From Acidovorax sp. sif1233 (lineage in GTDB: Bacteria > Pseudomonadota > Gammaproteobacteria > Burkholderiales > Burkholderiaceae_C): a DNA stretch of 64,000 nucleotides. Below, one piece after another: positions 23,691 to 32,368 of this stretch (position 1 is its first letter; each line of letters begins with the position of its first letter). The position numbers and the translations under genes are program-made. The stretch covers positions 1,116,001-1,180,000 of the forward strand of contig NZ_JAHUWZ010000001.1 in assembly GCF_019218755.1 (NCBI RefSeq), written 5' to 3'. The notes beneath the pieces were generated by a model. The model saw only the letters and a program-made list of their open reading frames with translations. It was not told the DNA's origin and did no database searches.

Positions 23691-24590
23691 ATGCGCCCCT
23701 TGACATATTTCTCTCTCGTATCAAACGGTTCACTAGTGCGGCACGGAGAACAAGATGTGATGGTTCCTTGGTGGAGCTTTACGAAGACAGTTCTAGCGGC
23801 AGCGTCTCTGTCACTGGTGCGTGATGGGATTGTTCGACTCGATGACGTAGTCCTTGAAGGTCCGTTCACGTTGCGTCAGCTGCTGAGACATGAAGCCGGG
23901 CTGGCTGACTACGGTGAACTTGTCGAGTACCACGCTGCCGTTGCTCGCGGCGATGCGCCCTGGCAGGCGGATGAAATGTTGCAACGCCTCGATGCCACGA
24001 GGTTGCGTTATGCCCCTGGAGTGGGGTGGCAGTATTCGAACGTCGGCTACTTGTACGTAGCGAGACTTATCGAGCGTGCGACAGGTCTCGCACTTGAGGA
24101 AGCGCTTATGCAACAAGCGTTGGCGCCCTTGGGCCTGCTGAGAGTTCGTAGCGCAAAGACGCCAGCTGACTTGGAAGGCTTGTGCATGGGGGCCATTTCG
24201 ACTTATGACCCGAGATGGGTTTATCACGGCTTGCTTGTTGGCTCTCTCTCCGACGCTGCCCTCTTTCTAGACCGCCTGATGGCTGGACACCTTCTGCCTG
24301 ATTTGCTGGTGCAGGAGATGCAAGCTGCACGCGCCCTTGGCGGACCTCTTCCTGGGCGCCCATGGAAGTCGCCGGCATACGGCCTCGGGCTGATGCAAGG
24401 CGTGTTGCATACGGGGCCGACATTGTGTGGGCACACCGGTGCTGGGCCGGGCAGCGTGGTGGCCGTCTATCGCAGAGCCAACGGTTCTAACACGGCGACT
24501 TGTGCTGTCTTTCACGCAGGTTCCGACGAAGGCCTTGCAGAGGAGGAGGTCGTCAAGCGGTTGTCGGCGTCCCTGAAGTCTGGTGATTGA
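23691..24590 (+). CDS. Beta-lactamase-family serine hydrolase
   Basis: 299 residues from the ATG 23691. It carries the three serine beta-lactamase/DD-peptidase motifs: SFTK (SxxK), YSNVGY (YxN) and GHTGAGPG (HTG in place of KTG). LRQLLRHEAGLADYG between motifs one and two is typical of the class C/esterase EstB-like group. No signal peptide is seen, so it may be cytoplasmic. A TTG start at 23634 would extend it by 19 residues. A sampled line (23761-23820) is 55% GC against about 70% or more in core genes here, so horizontal acquisition is likely. Confidence 0.85.
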   Translation: MRPLTYFSLVSNGSLVRHGEQDVMVPWWSFTKTVLAAASLSLVRDGIVRLDDVVLEGPFTLRQLLRHEAGLADYGELVEYHAAVARGDAPWQADEMLQRLDATRLRYAPGVGWQYSNVGYLYVARLIERATGLALEEALMQQALAPLGLLRVRSAKTPADLEGLCMGAISTYDPRWVYHGLLVGSLSDAALFLDRLMAGHLLPDLLVQEMQAARALGGPLPGRPWKSPAYGLGLMQGVLHTGPTLCGHTGAGPGSVVAVYRRANGSNTATCAVFHAGSDEGLAEEEVVKRLSASLKSGD

Positions 24591-24664
24591 CGATGCGTGT
24601 CCTCTTAGCGTCTGCTTTCAAAAAGCGAATATGACAGTGTTGGGCCCCAAGCTGTCATCAGTCC

Positions 24665-24702
24665 AAAAGCAAAAGGCCAGCAGACCTCACAGTCTGCTGG
24701 CC
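24665..24702 (-). terminator. Terminator of glnS
   Basis: GGCCAGCAGAC and GTCTGCTGGCC form a perfect 11-bp stem with a 6-base loop; on the minus strand it is followed by TTTTGCTTTTG. It lies 20 bases after the glnS stop. Confidence 0.85.
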
Positions 24703-24722
24703 CTTCTTTGTTCACAGAGAAA

Positions 24723-26558
24723 TCACTTCCCCCAGGAATCCTTCAACCCCACCGCCAAGTTGAACACCGGCTTCCCCGCCGCATGGTCCACCCGGTCCGC
24801 CACAAAATACCCATGCCGCTCGAACTGAAACTTGTCGTCTGGCCGTGCATTGGCCAATGACGGCTCCACGATGGCTGTCACCACCTTCAGGCTGTTCGGG
24901 TTCAGGCTTTCGATGAAGTCCTTGCCGCCTGCGTCGGGCTGGGCGTCCAGGAACAGGCGGTCGTACATGCGCACTTCGGCATTCACGCCGTCGGCCACGC
25001 CCACCCAGGTGATGGCGGCCTTGACCTTCACGCTGTCGGCGCCGGGGGTGCCGCTCTTGGTGTCGGGCACCACGGTGGCCAGCACTTCGGTGATGTTGCC
25101 GGCGGCATCCTTGGTGCACCCGGTGCATTCGATGACGTAGCCGCCCTTCAGGCGCACCTTGTTGCCCGGGAACAGGCGCTTGTAGCCCTTGGGGGGCACT
25201 TCTTCAAAGTCTTCGCGTTCGATCCAGACTTCCTTGCCGATGGTGAAGTGGCGCTCGGGGCTTTCCACGCCTTCAGGGGGGTGGGGCAGGGAGGGCAGGG
25301 TGCAGGGCTCCAGGTGGCCCGCGCCCATGACGTCGTCCCAGTTGGTGAGCACCAGCTTGACGGGGTTGAGCACGGCCATGCCGCGGAAGGCCTTGAGCTC
25401 CAGGTCTTCGCGAAGGCAGCCTTCCAGGGTGCTGTAGTCGATCCAGCTGTCGCTCTTGGTCACGCCGATGCGTTCGGCAAAGGTCTGGATGGCCTCGGGC
25501 GTGTAGCCCCGGCGGCGCAGGCCCACGATGGTGGGCATGCGCGGGTCATCCCAGCCGCTGACCTTGTGGTCGTACACCAGCTGCGCGAGCTTGCGCTTGC
25601 TGGTGATGACGTAGGTGAGGTTCAGGCGCGCGAATTCGTACTGGCGGGGGGGCGGGCTGGCCAGCAGGCCGCCTTCGGTCAGGCGCTCCAGCAGCCAGTC
25701 GTAGAACGGGCGCTGGTCTTCGAATTCCAGCGTGCACAGGCTGTGGGTGATTTGCTCCAGCGCATCCTCGATGGGGTGCGCGTAGGTGTACATCGGGTAG
25801 ATGCACCAGGTGTCGCCGGTGTTGTGGTGCGTGGCGCGGCGGATGCGGTAGATGGCCGGGTCGCGCATGTTGATGTTGGGGCTGGCCATGTCGATCTTGG
25901 CGCGCAGCACCATGGAGCCGTCTTCGTGCAGGCCGGCCTTCATCTCGCGGAACTTGGCCAGGTTTTCGGCCGGGGTGCGGCTGCGAAAGGGGCTGTCGGT
26001 GCCGGGCTTGCTGAAGTCGCCGCGGTTGATGCGGATCTGCTCGACGGTCTGTTCGTCCACGTAGGCGTGGCCGGCCTCGATCAGGTACTCCGCCGCGCGG
26101 TACATGAAGTCGAAATAGTCGCTCGCCTGGTAGGGCGGGGCGCTGGGGTGGCCGTTCCAGTCAAAACCCAGCCATTTCACCGCGTCGATGATGCTATTGA
26201 CGTATTCGGTGTCTTCTTTTTCGGGGTTGGTGTCGTCAAAGCGCAGGTGGCACACGCCGCCGTAGTCGCGCGCCAGGCCAAAGTTGATGCAGATGCTCTT
26301 GGCGTGGCCCACGTGCAGGTAGCCGTTGGGTTCGGGCGGGAAGCGGGTGCGGATCCTGGCGGGGTCGGGCTGGCCGATGGCGTGGTGGGCGGCGTCGCCC
26401 GGGCTGCCGCCCCAGCGGCGGGAGGCGTAGGTGCCTTTTTCCAGGTCGTTTTCGATGACCTGGCGCAGGAAGTTGCTGGGCTTGGTGGTTTCCAGGGATG
26501 CTGCGGGGGCAGCGCCGGGGGTGCCGGCGGCAGGATTGGCGGGGTTTGGGGTGCTCAT
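24723..26558 (-). CDS. glnS: Glutamine-tRNA ligase
   Basis: 611 residues. Class I synthetase motifs are intact: RFPPEPNGYLHVGHAKSICI (HIGH-type) and VITSKRKLAQLV (KMSKS-type), with the GlnRS-specific FDDTNPEKEDTEYVNSI block and a C-terminal anticodon-binding beta-barrel domain. Length is slightly above E. coli GlnRS (about 554) mainly because of a 25-residue Ala/Pro-rich N-terminal extension. It charges tRNA-Gln in the cytoplasm. Start at the ATG 26558. Confidence 0.96.
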   Translation of the reverse strand: MSTPNPANPAAGTPGAAPAASLETTKPSNFLRQVIENDLEKGTYASRRWGGSPGDAAHHAIGQPDPARIRTRFPPEPNGYLHVGHAKSICINFGLARDYGGVCHLRFDDTNPEKEDTEYVNSIIDAVKWLGFDWNGHPSAPPYQASDYFDFMYRAAEYLIEAGHAYVDEQTVEQIRINRGDFSKPGTDSPFRSRTPAENLAKFREMKAGLHEDGSMVLRAKIDMASPNINMRDPAIYRIRRATHHNTGDTWCIYPMYTYAHPIEDALEQITHSLCTLEFEDQRPFYDWLLERLTEGGLLASPPPRQYEFARLNLTYVITSKRKLAQLVYDHKVSGWDDPRMPTIVGLRRRGYTPEAIQTFAERIGVTKSDSWIDYSTLEGCLREDLELKAFRGMAVLNPVKLVLTNWDDVMGAGHLEPCTLPSLPHPPEGVESPERHFTIGKEVWIEREDFEEVPPKGYKRLFPGNKVRLKGGYVIECTGCTKDAAGNITEVLATVVPDTKSGTPGADSVKVKAAITWVGVADGVNAEVRMYDRLFLDAQPDAGGKDFIESLNPNSLKVVTAIVEPSLANARPDDKFQFERHGYFVADRVDHAAGKPVFNLAVGLKDSWGK

Positions 26559-26730
26559 TGGGCCATTTTAGGCGCCGGTTTCGTGAAGGTTTACGCATGG
26601 AAACAGGCGCGTATACGTCCAGACACAACGTAAAGACAGTTTTATGCCATCCTTTCGGCTACTTGGTGCGTTATGTACCGGTGAGGTGAGTCCATTTGGC
26701 TGGCTGCCCTCGCTCAAACAGGAGATTTCC

Positions 26731-27081
26731 ATGACGAAAACCCGTTCTATCTATGCCATTGCCGCCTCGGCTGGCGTGGCGCTGGCATTGCTGGCCGGCA
26801 CGGGCGCAGCCCAGGCCCGCGGCGACGTGAATTGGTCGGTTGGTATCGGCGTGCCCGGCGTGGTGGTGGGGGCCAGCAATGGCTACTACGCACCCGCCCC
26901 GGTGTACGTGGCCCCGCCGCCCGTGTACTACGCGCCACCCCGGCCCGTGTACTACACGCAGCCCCCAGCGTATTACGCCCCTCCACCCGTGGTGTACTAC
27001 GGTGACCGTGGGTACCGCCACCATCGACACCATGACCACGGCTATCGTGGCCATGGACACAATCGCCATTGGGACCGTTGA
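26731..27081 (+). CDS. Secreted Pro/Tyr-rich protein with PXPV-type repeats and His-rich tail
   Basis: 116 residues: a signal peptide ending AAQA-RG, then NWSVGIGVPGVVVG, tandem Pro/Tyr repeats (APVYVAPPPVYYAPPRPVYY) and a C-terminal HHRHHDHGYRGHGHNRHW tail that could bind metal. AGGAG is 6 bases before the ATG. The family (PXPV repeat) is common in Burkholderiales and of unknown function; the His-rich tail suggests a periplasmic metal-binding or envelope role, an inference only. Confidence 0.8.
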   Translation: MTKTRSIYAIAASAGVALALLAGTGAAQARGDVNWSVGIGVPGVVVGASNGYYAPAPVYVAPPPVYYAPPRPVYYTQPPAYYAPPPVVYYGDRGYRHHRHHDHGYRGHGHNRHWDR

Positions 27082-27086
27082 TCGGC

Positions 27087-27106
27087 GACGGGCCCGCGGG
27101 CCCGTC
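27087..27106. repeat. Perfect 20-bp GC palindrome
   Basis: GACGGGCCCG/CGGGCCCGTC with no loop, 5 bases after the stop of the Pro/Tyr-rich protein gene. It could be a hairpin that supports the T-tract terminator at 27180 or slow RNA decay. Confidence 0.5.
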
Positions 27107-27179
27107 TGCTGATTGTTGCAACCAACCTCTTGGGCGCCAGTCGCTCACAGGCAGCGTCTTTGCACAGGCTGCCTTTTAC

Positions 27180-27203
27180 AGCGGCCCTTCGGGGCCGCTT
27201 TTC
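27180..27203 (+). terminator. Rho-independent terminator
   Basis: AGCGGCCC-TTC-GGGGCCGCT stem-loop followed by TTTTCTCG, about 100 bases after the PXPV-repeat gene and before aroQ. Confidence 0.75.
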
Positions 27204-27301
27204 TCGTGGGGCGTACCTGAAGGGGCCGGCGCCTGCGGGCCGCCGCATAATCGCGCACTCTGGCCTGCCAGCGTGGCAGGTGCCTAGCCCCGGAGTGCTG
27301 C

Positions 27302-27781
27302 ATGTCTGTGAAGAAAAAAACCGTTTTTGTCCTGAATGGCCCCAACCTGAACCTGCTGGGCACGCGTGAACCCGCCGTGTATGGCGCAGCCACGCTGGCC
27401 GACGTGGAAAAGCTCTGCGCCGACGCGTGTGATCGCCACGGCTTCGCGTTGCGGTTCCATCAAAGCAACCACGAAGGCGCGCTGGTGGACTGGATTCACG
27501 AGGCCGGCCGCCTGCACGCGGCGGGCGAGCTGGCGGGCGTGGTCATCAACGCCGGGGCCTACACCCACACCAGCATCGCCCTGCACGATGCCACCAAGGG
27601 CACGGGCATCACGCTGATCGAGCTGCATATCAGCAACGTGCACGCGCGCGAGGCCTATCGCCACCATTCGTACATGGCGGCTGCGGCCAAGGCGGTGATG
27701 TGCGGTTTTGGCGTGCTGGGTTACGGCCTGGCCATCGACGGCCTGGCGCAGTTGCTGGCGCAGCAGCCGCCCGCGGCCTGA
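27302..27781 (+). CDS. aroQ: Type II 3-dehydroquinate dehydratase
   Basis: 159 residues with all AroQ hallmarks: [21 protein letters not shown] (catalytic Tyr in the flexible lid), [34 protein letters not shown] and [19 protein letters not shown]. It dehydrates 3-dehydroquinate to 3-dehydroshikimate in the shikimate pathway, in the cytoplasm. Length matches the family (about 150). ATG at 27302. Confidence 0.96.
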   Translation: MSVKKKTVFVLNGPNLNLLGTREPAVYGAATLADVEKLCADACDRHGFALRFHQSNHEGALVDWIHEAGRLHAAGELAGVVINAGAYTHTSIALHDATKGTGITLIELHISNVHAREAYRHHSYMAAAAKAVMCGFGVLGYGLAIDGLAQLLAQQPPAA

Positions 27782-27857
27782 GCCGCCGGGAAGTTCACTC
27801 TTCTTCTGCCGTTCCCGCGTTAACCGCACATTCCGGCTCCGGCACGACAGGGCAAAC

Positions 27858-28280
27858 ATGGCGCCACGACCGCTTGAGGTGCGCGAGGACGAGGTGGAGA
27901 TCACCGCCATGCGTGCCCAGGGCGCGGGCGGACAGAACGTCAACAAGGTTTCCAGCGCGGTGCACCTGCGCTTTGACGTGGGCGCCTCCTCACTGCCCGG
28001 GGACGTGAAGGAGCGCCTTCTGGCCCTGCGCGACACCCGCATCACGCAGGAAGGCGTGGTGGTCATCAAGGCCCAGCAGTACCGCAGCCAGGACCAAAAC
28101 CGCAATGATGCGCTGGAGCGCTTGAACGCGCTGGTCAACAGCGTCGCGGTGCCGCCCCGCGTGCGGCGCGCCACCAAGCCTACCTATGGCTCCAAACAGC
28201 GGCGCCTGGAGGGCAAGACCCAGCGCGGCGAGACCAAGGCGCTGCGGGGTAGGGTGCGCGGTGGGGGGGATGGTTCGTGA
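27858..28280 (+). CDS. arfB: Peptidyl-tRNA hydrolase / ribosome rescue factor ArfB
   Basis: 140 residues with the release-factor GGQ motif in MRAQGAGGQNVNKVSSAVHL, directly as in YaeJ/ArfB, and a basic C-terminal tail (KQRRLEGKTQRGETKALRGRVR) that enters the mRNA channel of stalled ribosomes. It hydrolyses peptidyl-tRNA on non-stop ribosomes. Length equals E. coli ArfB (140). Confidence 0.93.
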   Translation: MAPRPLEVREDEVEITAMRAQGAGGQNVNKVSSAVHLRFDVGASSLPGDVKERLLALRDTRITQEGVVVIKAQQYRSQDQNRNDALERLNALVNSVAVPPRVRRATKPTYGSKQRRLEGKTQRGETKALRGRVRGGGDGS

Positions 28281-28390
28281 GCGGAGTCTCGCCGCATTGG
28301 CACCATGGGTAGAACAATCTGTCTGGCGTACAGGGCTTGGTAGCGGGGCCCATCGGTCCTACATTCAAGGCATTACCGGATGGAGTTGCC

Positions 28391-29227
28391 ATGTCTGCCA
28401 CAGCCCAAACCCCCGCCACTGCCGCGCCCCACGGCGCCATTCCCGCGCTGTTCGTGTCGCACGGGGCACCCTTGTTTGCCATCGCCGCCGGCACCACCGG
28501 CCCTGCGCTCACCCAGTGGGGCGAAAGCCTGAAGGGGCAATATCCCGGCCTGCGCGGCGTGGTGATCATGTCGCCGCACTGGATGGCGCGCTCCCTGCAG
28601 GTCATGACCGGGCCGCAGCCCGCCACCTGGCACGACTTTGGCGGGTTTCCACCCGCGCTGTACCAGCTGCAGTATCCCGCCAGCGGCTCCCCCGCGCTGG
28701 CGCAGGAGGTGCTGGGGCTGCTGCAGGCCGCGGGCATGGCCGCGCAGGGCGACGCGGCCCGTCCGTTTGACCACGGGGCCTGGGTGCCGCTGATGCACCT
28801 GTTTCCCGAGGCCGACCTGCCCGTGGTGCAGGTGGCGCTGCCCGTGGGCGCCGGCCCGGCCGAGGTGTATGCACTGGGCGCCGCCTTGCGCGGCCTGCGC
28901 AGCCAGGGCGTGCTGGTGGTCGGCTCGGGCAGCATGACGCACAACCTGGCCGAGTTCTTTGGCGGCGCCCGGGAGCCCGCGCCGTACGTGCTGGAATTCA
29001 GCCGGTGGATCGAAGCAGCGCTGGCGCGCGGTGATGTCAGCGCGCTGCTCAACTACCGCAGCCAGGCCCCGCATGCCAGCCGCGCGCACCCGACCGAAGA
29101 CCACTTCCTGCCCATCTTTTTTGCGCTGGGCGCCGCGGGGGACGACCTGCATGCCCACTACCTGAGCCGCGAGGTGATGTACAGCATGCTGTCGATGGAC
29201 GCGTTCGCCCTGGAACCGGCGCATTGA
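28391..29227 (+). CDS. LigB/DODA-type extradiol ring-cleavage dioxygenase (YgiD-like)
   Basis: 278 residues of the class III extradiol family. Conserved His positions are visible in FVSHGAPLF, MSPHWMAR, FDHGAWVPL, SMTHNLAEF and HPTEDHFLPIF, the pattern of 4,5-DOPA dioxygenase-like YgiD proteins. It would bind Fe(II) or Zn(II) and cleave a catechol-type ring; the natural substrate of bacterial members is mostly unknown. ATG at 28391 is used; a TTG/GTG extension to 28337 is less likely. Downstream esterase gene follows in the same direction. Confidence 0.88.
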   Translation: MSATAQTPATAAPHGAIPALFVSHGAPLFAIAAGTTGPALTQWGESLKGQYPGLRGVVIMSPHWMARSLQVMTGPQPATWHDFGGFPPALYQLQYPASGSPALAQEVLGLLQAAGMAAQGDAARPFDHGAWVPLMHLFPEADLPVVQVALPVGAGPAEVYALGAALRGLRSQGVLVVGSGSMTHNLAEFFGGAREPAPYVLEFSRWIEAALARGDVSALLNYRSQAPHASRAHPTEDHFLPIFFALGAAGDDLHAHYLSREVMYSMLSMDAFALEPAH

Positions 29228-29279
29228 CCCGCAGGCTTTTTCATCCGTTCTCCATAAAAACTGCCCGAGGCGCCTGTCC

Positions 29280-29951
29280 ATGCTCAACCTACCGCTCACC
29301 TTCTTGCAGCGCCCTGCTGCCGCCACCGCGCCCCGCCCCTGGCTGCTGGTGCTGATGCATGGGGTGGGCAGCAACGAACAGGACCTGTTCAGCCTGGCGC
29401 CTCATATTCCCGAGCGCTTTCATGTGCTGAGCCTGCGTGCACCGTTTCGCATGGGGCCGGGCTCGCATGCGTGGTTCGACTTTTCCATCGAGCCCAGCGG
29501 GGAACGCACCATCAACGAAGCGCAGGAGGCCGAAAGCCGCGCGCTGGTCGCCAAGGCCATCGAATCGGCCGCCGAGCAGCTGGGCATTCCGCCCGAACGC
29601 GTGGTGGTGGGGGGCTTCAGCCAGGGCGGCATCATGGCGCTGTCGCTGCTGCTCACCCGGCCAGCGCTCATGCAGGCGGCGATGGTCTGGCACAGCCGCC
29701 TGCTGGCGCAGGCGGTGCCCCTGGCGGCGCCGCCCGATGCCCTGCGCGGCAAACAGCTGTGGCTGAGCCACGGCACGCACGATAACGTGATCCCGCTGGC
29801 CCATGCACAGGCCATCGCCCACCACATGGCGCCCTTGCCGGTGACGGTGGCGTACCACGAGTTCCCCAGCGCGCACGAGATCCGGCCCTCCGAGCTGGCG
29901 GCCACGGTGGCGTGGCTGGAGTCGCTGTCCACCACCCCCACGGCGTTTTAA
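29280..29951 (+). CDS. Phospholipase/carboxylesterase-family alpha/beta hydrolase
   Basis: 223 residues: WLLVLMHGVGSNEQDLFSLA (oxyanion region), GFSQGGIMAL with the nucleophile Ser, Asp in SHGTHDNVIPLAHA and the catalytic His in FPSAHEIRPSEL, a complete triad. This is the LysoPLA/acyl-protein thioesterase-like group (Pfam Abhydrolase_2), cytoplasmic. It follows the dioxygenase gene by 52 bp and is probably co-transcribed. Confidence 0.9.
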   Translation: MLNLPLTFLQRPAAATAPRPWLLVLMHGVGSNEQDLFSLAPHIPERFHVLSLRAPFRMGPGSHAWFDFSIEPSGERTINEAQEAESRALVAKAIESAAEQLGIPPERVVVGGFSQGGIMALSLLLTRPALMQAAMVWHSRLLAQAVPLAAPPDALRGKQLWLSHGTHDNVIPLAHAQAIAHHMAPLPVTVAYHEFPSAHEIRPSELAATVAWLESLSTTPTAF

Positions 29952-30100
29952 GCGCGGGTTTCGGCGGGCGGCCTACATCGCGTTACCGGCGCGGTGTCCC
30001 GCGGGTTTCCAATCAAGTCCATCCCCACGTGGGATGGACAGGGAACGCCCGGCGCCGAAGCCGCTCGGACAAGGGTTGTTCCTGTTTTGAAGGAGACCCG

Positions 30101-31000
30101 ATGCCCGATCAAGAGACTGCCGAGTTCCGCCCAACGCCGGAGCGCACATCCTCCTCCCCCTGGGTCATTGCCGCCGTGCTGGCCTGCGCGGTGGCCGCCG
30201 CAGCTGCCTGGTGGTTCTGGCTGCGCAAGGCAGAGCCGCCGGTTGCGCCGCCCCCCGTGGCGGCCGCGCCCGAAGCGCCTGTGGCTCCACCGCCCCTGCC
30301 CGAAGCCTCGGGGCCGCAGAACCCGGTCGATGCACTGGCCCCGGCGGAAACGCCCCTGCCCGCGCTGGCCGAATCTGACGCGCGCGTCGTCGAGCTGCTG
30401 TCTGGACTGGTGGGGCGCGACAAGCTCGCATCGTTCCTGATCACCGACGGCTTTGTCCGCCGCCTGGTGGCCACGGTGGACAACCTGGGCCGTGCCCAGG
30501 CCCCCTCGCGCATGTGGCCCGTGCAACCCATGCCGCAGCGGTTTGCGGTGGACCGCACAGGCGAAGCGCCCACCACCATCGCGGCCGCCAATGCCGCGCG
30601 CTACAGCGCTTTTCTGGCCTTTGCCGAGGCCGTGTCGATGGAGTCCGCCGTGGCCTTGTATGCGCGGCTGTATCCGCTGTTCCAGCAGGCGTATGAAGAA
30701 CTGGGCTACCCCAGGCGCTACTTCAACGACCGCCTGGTGGCCGTGCTGGACCACCTGCTGCTGGCGCCCGAACCCCAGGGCCCGCTGCGCGTGAAGCTCA
30801 CGCCGGTGAATACCGATGTGCCGAACCTGCGCCCCTGGGTGCGCTACGAATTCGTGGACCCGGCGCTGGAATCGCTGTCCAGCGGACAGAAGATCCTGGT
30901 GCGCATGGGGCCCGCCAACGAGGCCCGCGCCAAGGCGCTGATCCGCGATCTGCGCAAGCGCGTGGCGACCGGCGAGATCGCACGCAAACCCGCGCAGTGA
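30101..31000 (+). CDS. DUF3014 membrane-anchored protein
   Basis: 299 residues. An N-terminal single transmembrane helix (SPWVIAAVLACAVAAAAAWWFW) precedes a Pro/Ala-rich linker (PPVAAAPEAPVAPPPLPEA) and a globular periplasmic DUF3014 domain (ARVVELLSGLVGRDKLASFL, FLAFAEAVSMESAVALYARL, YPRRYFNDRLVAVLDHLL, GQKILVRMGPAN). AAGGAGA is 5 bases before the ATG. Function unknown; the layout fits an envelope protein. Confidence 0.85.
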   Translation: MPDQETAEFRPTPERTSSSPWVIAAVLACAVAAAAAWWFWLRKAEPPVAPPPVAAAPEAPVAPPPLPEASGPQNPVDALAPAETPLPALAESDARVVELLSGLVGRDKLASFLITDGFVRRLVATVDNLGRAQAPSRMWPVQPMPQRFAVDRTGEAPTTIAAANAARYSAFLAFAEAVSMESAVALYARLYPLFQQAYEELGYPRRYFNDRLVAVLDHLLLAPEPQGPLRVKLTPVNTDVPNLRPWVRYEFVDPALESLSSGQKILVRMGPANEARAKALIRDLRKRVATGEIARKPAQ

Positions 31001-31046
31001 GGGGGCGGCGGGACCACCCGGCCCGTTGCCGGGTCGTGGGGGCCGA

Positions 31047-32294
31047 TCAGGCGGCTGCCGGGCGCGGCCCGTGCCGCAGGGTCAGCAGAGTGCCCAGCGT
31101 GAGCGCCGCCAGCGCAAACGCCGGCCCGCCCAGCGCGCCCACATGGTCCACCATCAGGCCGCCGAAGATGGCGCCGCTGGCAATGGCGATCTGGAACGCC
31201 GCCACCAGCAGTCCGCCCGCGCCCTCGGCCTGGTCGGGAGCGGCGCGCACGATCCAGGTCTGGAAGCCCACCGGGAAGGCGCCGAACGCAAAACCCCACA
31301 GCGTGACGGCCACGGCCGTGATGGCCGCCGACTGCCCGGCCACGAGCAGCACGGCGGCCAGCGCGGCGATGACGGCACCGCCGGCCACGATGGCCTGGCG
31401 CTCGCTGCGCCCGGCGATCCAGCCGCCCACGAAGTTGCCGAAGAAACCGCCCACGCCATAGCCCAGCAACACCGCCGTGATGGTGGCCACCGACAGGTGC
31501 GTGACCTGCTCCATCAGCGGGCGGATGTAGGTGAAGCCTGCGAAGTGGCCGGAGATGACCAGCAGCACGGCCAGCAGCGCCACGCGCACGGGCGGGCGGC
31601 GCAGCAGCTCGCCCAGCACCTTGAGGTTGGGGTTGTCGCGCGGGGGCAGGGCGGGCAGCGCCACCAGCTGCACGGCCAGCGTGATCAGGCTGATGCCCCC
31701 CGCCGCGATGAAGGCGCTGCGCCAGCCCCACAGGTCGCCCATCCACGCGCCGATGGGCGCCGCGCAGACCGTGGCCACCGACACCCCGGTGAGGATGAAC
31801 GACATGGCCCGCGCGAACAGCGAGGCGGGCACCAGCCGCATGGCCAGCGCGGCCGACATGGACCAGAAGCCGCCCAGCGCCACGCCCAGCAGCACCCGCG
31901 CCACCAGCAGCGTGGCCAGGCTCCCGGCCAAGGCCGACATCGCGTTGGACAGCACCAGCAGCAGCGTGAAGGCGATCATCACCAGCCGCCGGTCGATGCG
32001 GCGCGTGAGCAGCGGCAGCGACGGGGCGGCCACCGCCGCCACCAGCGCCGTCACGGTGACCGCCTGGCCTGCGGCGCCATCGCTCACGCGCAGGTCGCTG
32101 GCCATGGCGGTGAGCAGGCTGGCGGGCAAGAATTCGGCCGTGACCAGTCCGAAGACACCCAGCGCCATGGAGGCCACGGCGGCCCAGCGTGCCTCGGTGG
32201 GATCGGGGGTGGAATGCGGGGCGGGCGTAGCCTCGGCAACGACGGCACCAGTGGGCGCATCAAGGCAGGCGGAGCAGGAAGGAGAGGAAGACAC
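31047..32294 (-). CDS. MFS efflux transporter (DHA1 type)
   Basis: 415 residues with about 12 membrane segments. N-terminal VFGLVTAEFLPASLLTAMAS, the RRIDRR loop, SMSAALAMRLVPASLFARAM and SFILTGVSVATVCAAPIGAW (motif C/antiporter-like) are typical of DHA1 efflux pumps such as NepI. Start GTG at 32294. It is divergent, 74 bp away, from the AraC-type regulator, which probably controls it. Confidence 0.88.
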   Translation of the reverse strand: MSSSPSCSACLDAPTGAVVAEATPAPHSTPDPTEARWAAVASMALGVFGLVTAEFLPASLLTAMASDLRVSDGAAGQAVTVTALVAAVAAPSLPLLTRRIDRRLVMIAFTLLLVLSNAMSALAGSLATLLVARVLLGVALGGFWSMSAALAMRLVPASLFARAMSFILTGVSVATVCAAPIGAWMGDLWGWRSAFIAAGGISLITLAVQLVALPALPPRDNPNLKVLGELLRRPPVRVALLAVLLVISGHFAGFTYIRPLMEQVTHLSVATITAVLLGYGVGGFFGNFVGGWIAGRSERQAIVAGGAVIAALAAVLLVAGQSAAITAVAVTLWGFAFGAFPVGFQTWIVRAAPDQAEGAGGLLVAAFQIAIASGAIFGGLMVDHVGALGGPAFALAALTLGTLLTLRHGPRPAAA

Positions 32295-32368
32295 GGGAAA
32301 GGCCTAGGGATGGATGGAAGGCCATCGTAGGGATAAGATGGCGGCGTTTCCATGCCGTAAAAGCCGAG

